Shown here in pieces: positions 62,800 through 64,000 of a stretch of DNA of 64,000 nucleotides. A program made the position numbers and the translations under genes. Origin of the DNA: Evansella clarkii (lineage in GTDB: Bacteria; Bacillota; Bacilli; Bacillales; Salisediminibacteriaceae); assembly GCF_002019695.1 (NCBI RefSeq), contig NZ_KV917376.1, positions 2,410,670 to 2,474,669 of the forward strand, given 5' to 3'. The notes under the pieces are model-generated. The model did no database searches, had not been told where the DNA came from, and saw only the letters and a program-made list of their open reading frames with translations. Each line of letters opens with the position of its first letter. The stretch's first letter is position 1.

Positions 62800-64000
62800 A
62801 TGAGCAAAGGGAAAATTATCGTTGTCGGAGGCGGCTTAGCCGGGTTAATGGCAACGATTAAAGCAGCGGAAGCGGGAGTTTCTGTAGATTTATTTTCAGT
62901 CGTACCGGTAAAACGTTCACACTCTGTATGTGCGCAGGGAGGAATAAACGGTGCGTTAAATACAATGGGGGAAGGAGACTCCACGTGGGAGCATTTCGAT
63001 GATTCTGTATACGGTGGAGACTTCCTGGCTAACCAGCCTCCTGTAAAAGCAATGTGTGATGCGGCACCTGGGATCATCCATTTAATGGACCGTATGGGAG
63101 TTATGTTTAACCGTACGGGAGAAGGTCTTCTTGCATTGCGCCGATTCGGTGGAACACAGCATCACCGTACAGCTTTCGCAGGTGCAACGACAGGGCAGCA
63201 GTTATTATACGCTTTAGACGAGCAGGTTCGCCGCCACGAGGTTGCGGGGCTTGTAAATAAATATGAATCATGGGAGTTCCTTCATGCAGTGCTTGATGAT
63301 GATGGTGTCTGCCGTGGAATCACTGCCCAGGATCTTGCAACTTCTGAGATGAAATCCTTCCGTGCAGACGCAGTAATCCTTGCGACAGGCGGACCAGGAA
63401 TTATCTTCGGTAAGTCAACAAACTCCATGATAAATACTGGTTATGCAGCTGCTGCTGTTTATGAGCAGGGTGCTTATTATGCCAACGGTGAATTCATTCA
63501 GATCCACCCGACAGCGATTCCTGGAGACGATAAGCTTCGTCTCATGAGTGAATCTGCCCGTGGAGAAGGTGGACGTGTCTGGACTTATAAAGACGGAAAG
63601 CCTTGGTATTTCCTTGAAGAGAAATATCCAGCGTACGGGAACCTCGTGCCAAGGGATATCGCAACACGCGAGATCTTCCACGTCTGTGTTGACCTGAAAC
63701 TAGGTATTAACGGGGAAAACATGGTTTACCTTGACCTCTCACATAAAGATCCGAAAGAGCTTGATATTAAGCTTGGAGGAATCATGGAAATCTATGAGAA
63801 ATTCATGGGTGACGATCCTCGTAAAGTGCCTATGAAAATCTTCCCTGCCGTTCACTATTCAATGGGTGGTCTCTGGGTAGATTATGATCAGATGACTAAT
63901 ATACCTGGTTTATTTGCAGCAGGGGAATGTGATTATTCACAGCACGGCGCAAACAGGCTTGGAGCTAACTCCCTTCTGTCTGCGATTTACGGCGGAATGG
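62800..64000 (+). CDS. sdhA: Succinate dehydrogenase flavoprotein subunit (partial, runs off the window)
   Basis: FAD-containing catalytic subunit of complex II. The first 400 codons are open with no stop at the window end. The N-terminus MSKGKIIVVGGGLAGLMATIKAAE is the FAD dinucleotide-binding fold; the covalent FAD segment SVCAQGGINGALN, substrate-site GEFIQIHPTAIPG, SARGEGGRVW and the VHYSMGGLW and AAGECDYSQHGANRLGANSLL blocks follow in order. The ATG at 62800 follows GAAGGAGTG. The C-terminal part lies beyond 64000; sdhB is expected next. Confidence 0.97.
   Translation, partial: MSKGKIIVVGGGLAGLMATIKAAEAGVSVDLFSVVPVKRSHSVCAQGGINGALNTMGEGDSTWEHFDDSVYGGDFLANQPPVKAMCDAAPGIIHLMDRMGVMFNRTGEGLLALRRFGGTQHHRTAFAGATTGQQLLYALDEQVRRHEVAGLVNKYESWEFLHAVLDDDGVCRGITAQDLATSEMKSFRADAVILATGGPGIIFGKSTNSMINTGYAAAAVYEQGAYYANGEFIQIHPTAIPGDDKLRLMSESARGEGGRVWTYKDGKPWYFLEEKYPAYGNLVPRDIATREIFHVCVDLKLGINGENMVYLDLSHKDPKELDIKLGGIMEIYEKFMGDDPRKVPMKIFPAVHYSMGGLWVDYDQMTNIPGLFAAGECDYSQHGANRLGANSLLSAIYGGM

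Overview
This 64 kb window is chromosomal DNA from a Bacillaceae bacterium. The gene order mutM-ytaF-coaE-gapB-speD-nrdR-dnaB-dnaI-ytxC-thrS-infC-rpmI-rplT-ysdA-ytxB-ysdB-ysdC-sspI-ysgA-pheST-rnhC-zapA-cvpA-polX-mutS2-yshE-lcfA-fadR-fadB-etfBA-trxA-uvrC-lysC-yslB-sdhCA matches the corresponding Bacillus subtilis segment. Endospore genes (sspI, ytxC, ytaF) indicate a spore former. An MqnC-type futalosine-pathway enzyme, acid-rich proteins and a TrkH-type K+ channel suggest an alkaliphilic or haloalkaliphilic relative rather than B. subtilis itself; this is an inference. No rRNA, tRNA, CRISPR or prophage was seen.

Layout. 1-8.4 kb: DNA repair (mutM), CoA synthesis (coaE), gluconeogenic gapB with paired CcpN-like operators, speD, and the nrdR-dnaB-dnaI replication cluster. 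8.5-11.6 kb: mqnC, then the most unusual stretch: six 101-bp palindromic tandem repeats, a REP-associated tyrosine transposase (RAYT) gene, and a second, 42-bp tandem array. 11.7-20.3 kb: ytxC, T-box-thrS, a PAS-GGDEF-EAL protein, the L20-leader-infC-rpmI-rplT operon with an AUU start, ysdA and ytxB. 20.5-23.6 kb (minus strand): a non-homologous end-joining operon ku-ligase-polymerase in which LigD is split into two genes. 24-28.3 kb: ysdB, a dimeric dUTPase-like gene, ysdC, sspI and ysgA among dispersed repeats. 28.4-37.9 kb: T-box-pheST, a cre-controlled acetate/solute symporter operon, proBA. 38.5-45.4 kb: rnhC, zapA, cvpA, polX, mutS2, yshE and a 26-residue membrane microprotein. 45.7-55.1 kb: a fatty-acid degradation block with two lcfA paralogues separated by an IS3-family element, then fadR, fadB, etfB, etfA. 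55.3-64 kb: trxA, uvrC, lysine riboswitch-lysC, yslB, a ktrB-like gene, and sdhC-sdhA, with sdhA running off the end.

The core genes are ordinary. The novelty lies in repeats: (A) a ~150-bp two-hairpin element in five dispersed copies, whose first bases supply the stop codon of two genes and which resembles the 42-bp array next to the RAYT; (B) a ~220-300-bp Bacillaceae repeat in two full copies and one fragment; (C) one copy of a 'GCTGTCTAGCTCCAGCGCC' repeat; (D) the 101-bp palindromic array beside the RAYT, whose stem shows compensatory changes. Together they suggest a RAYT/REP-type system ('REPtron') with more than one repeat family around it.
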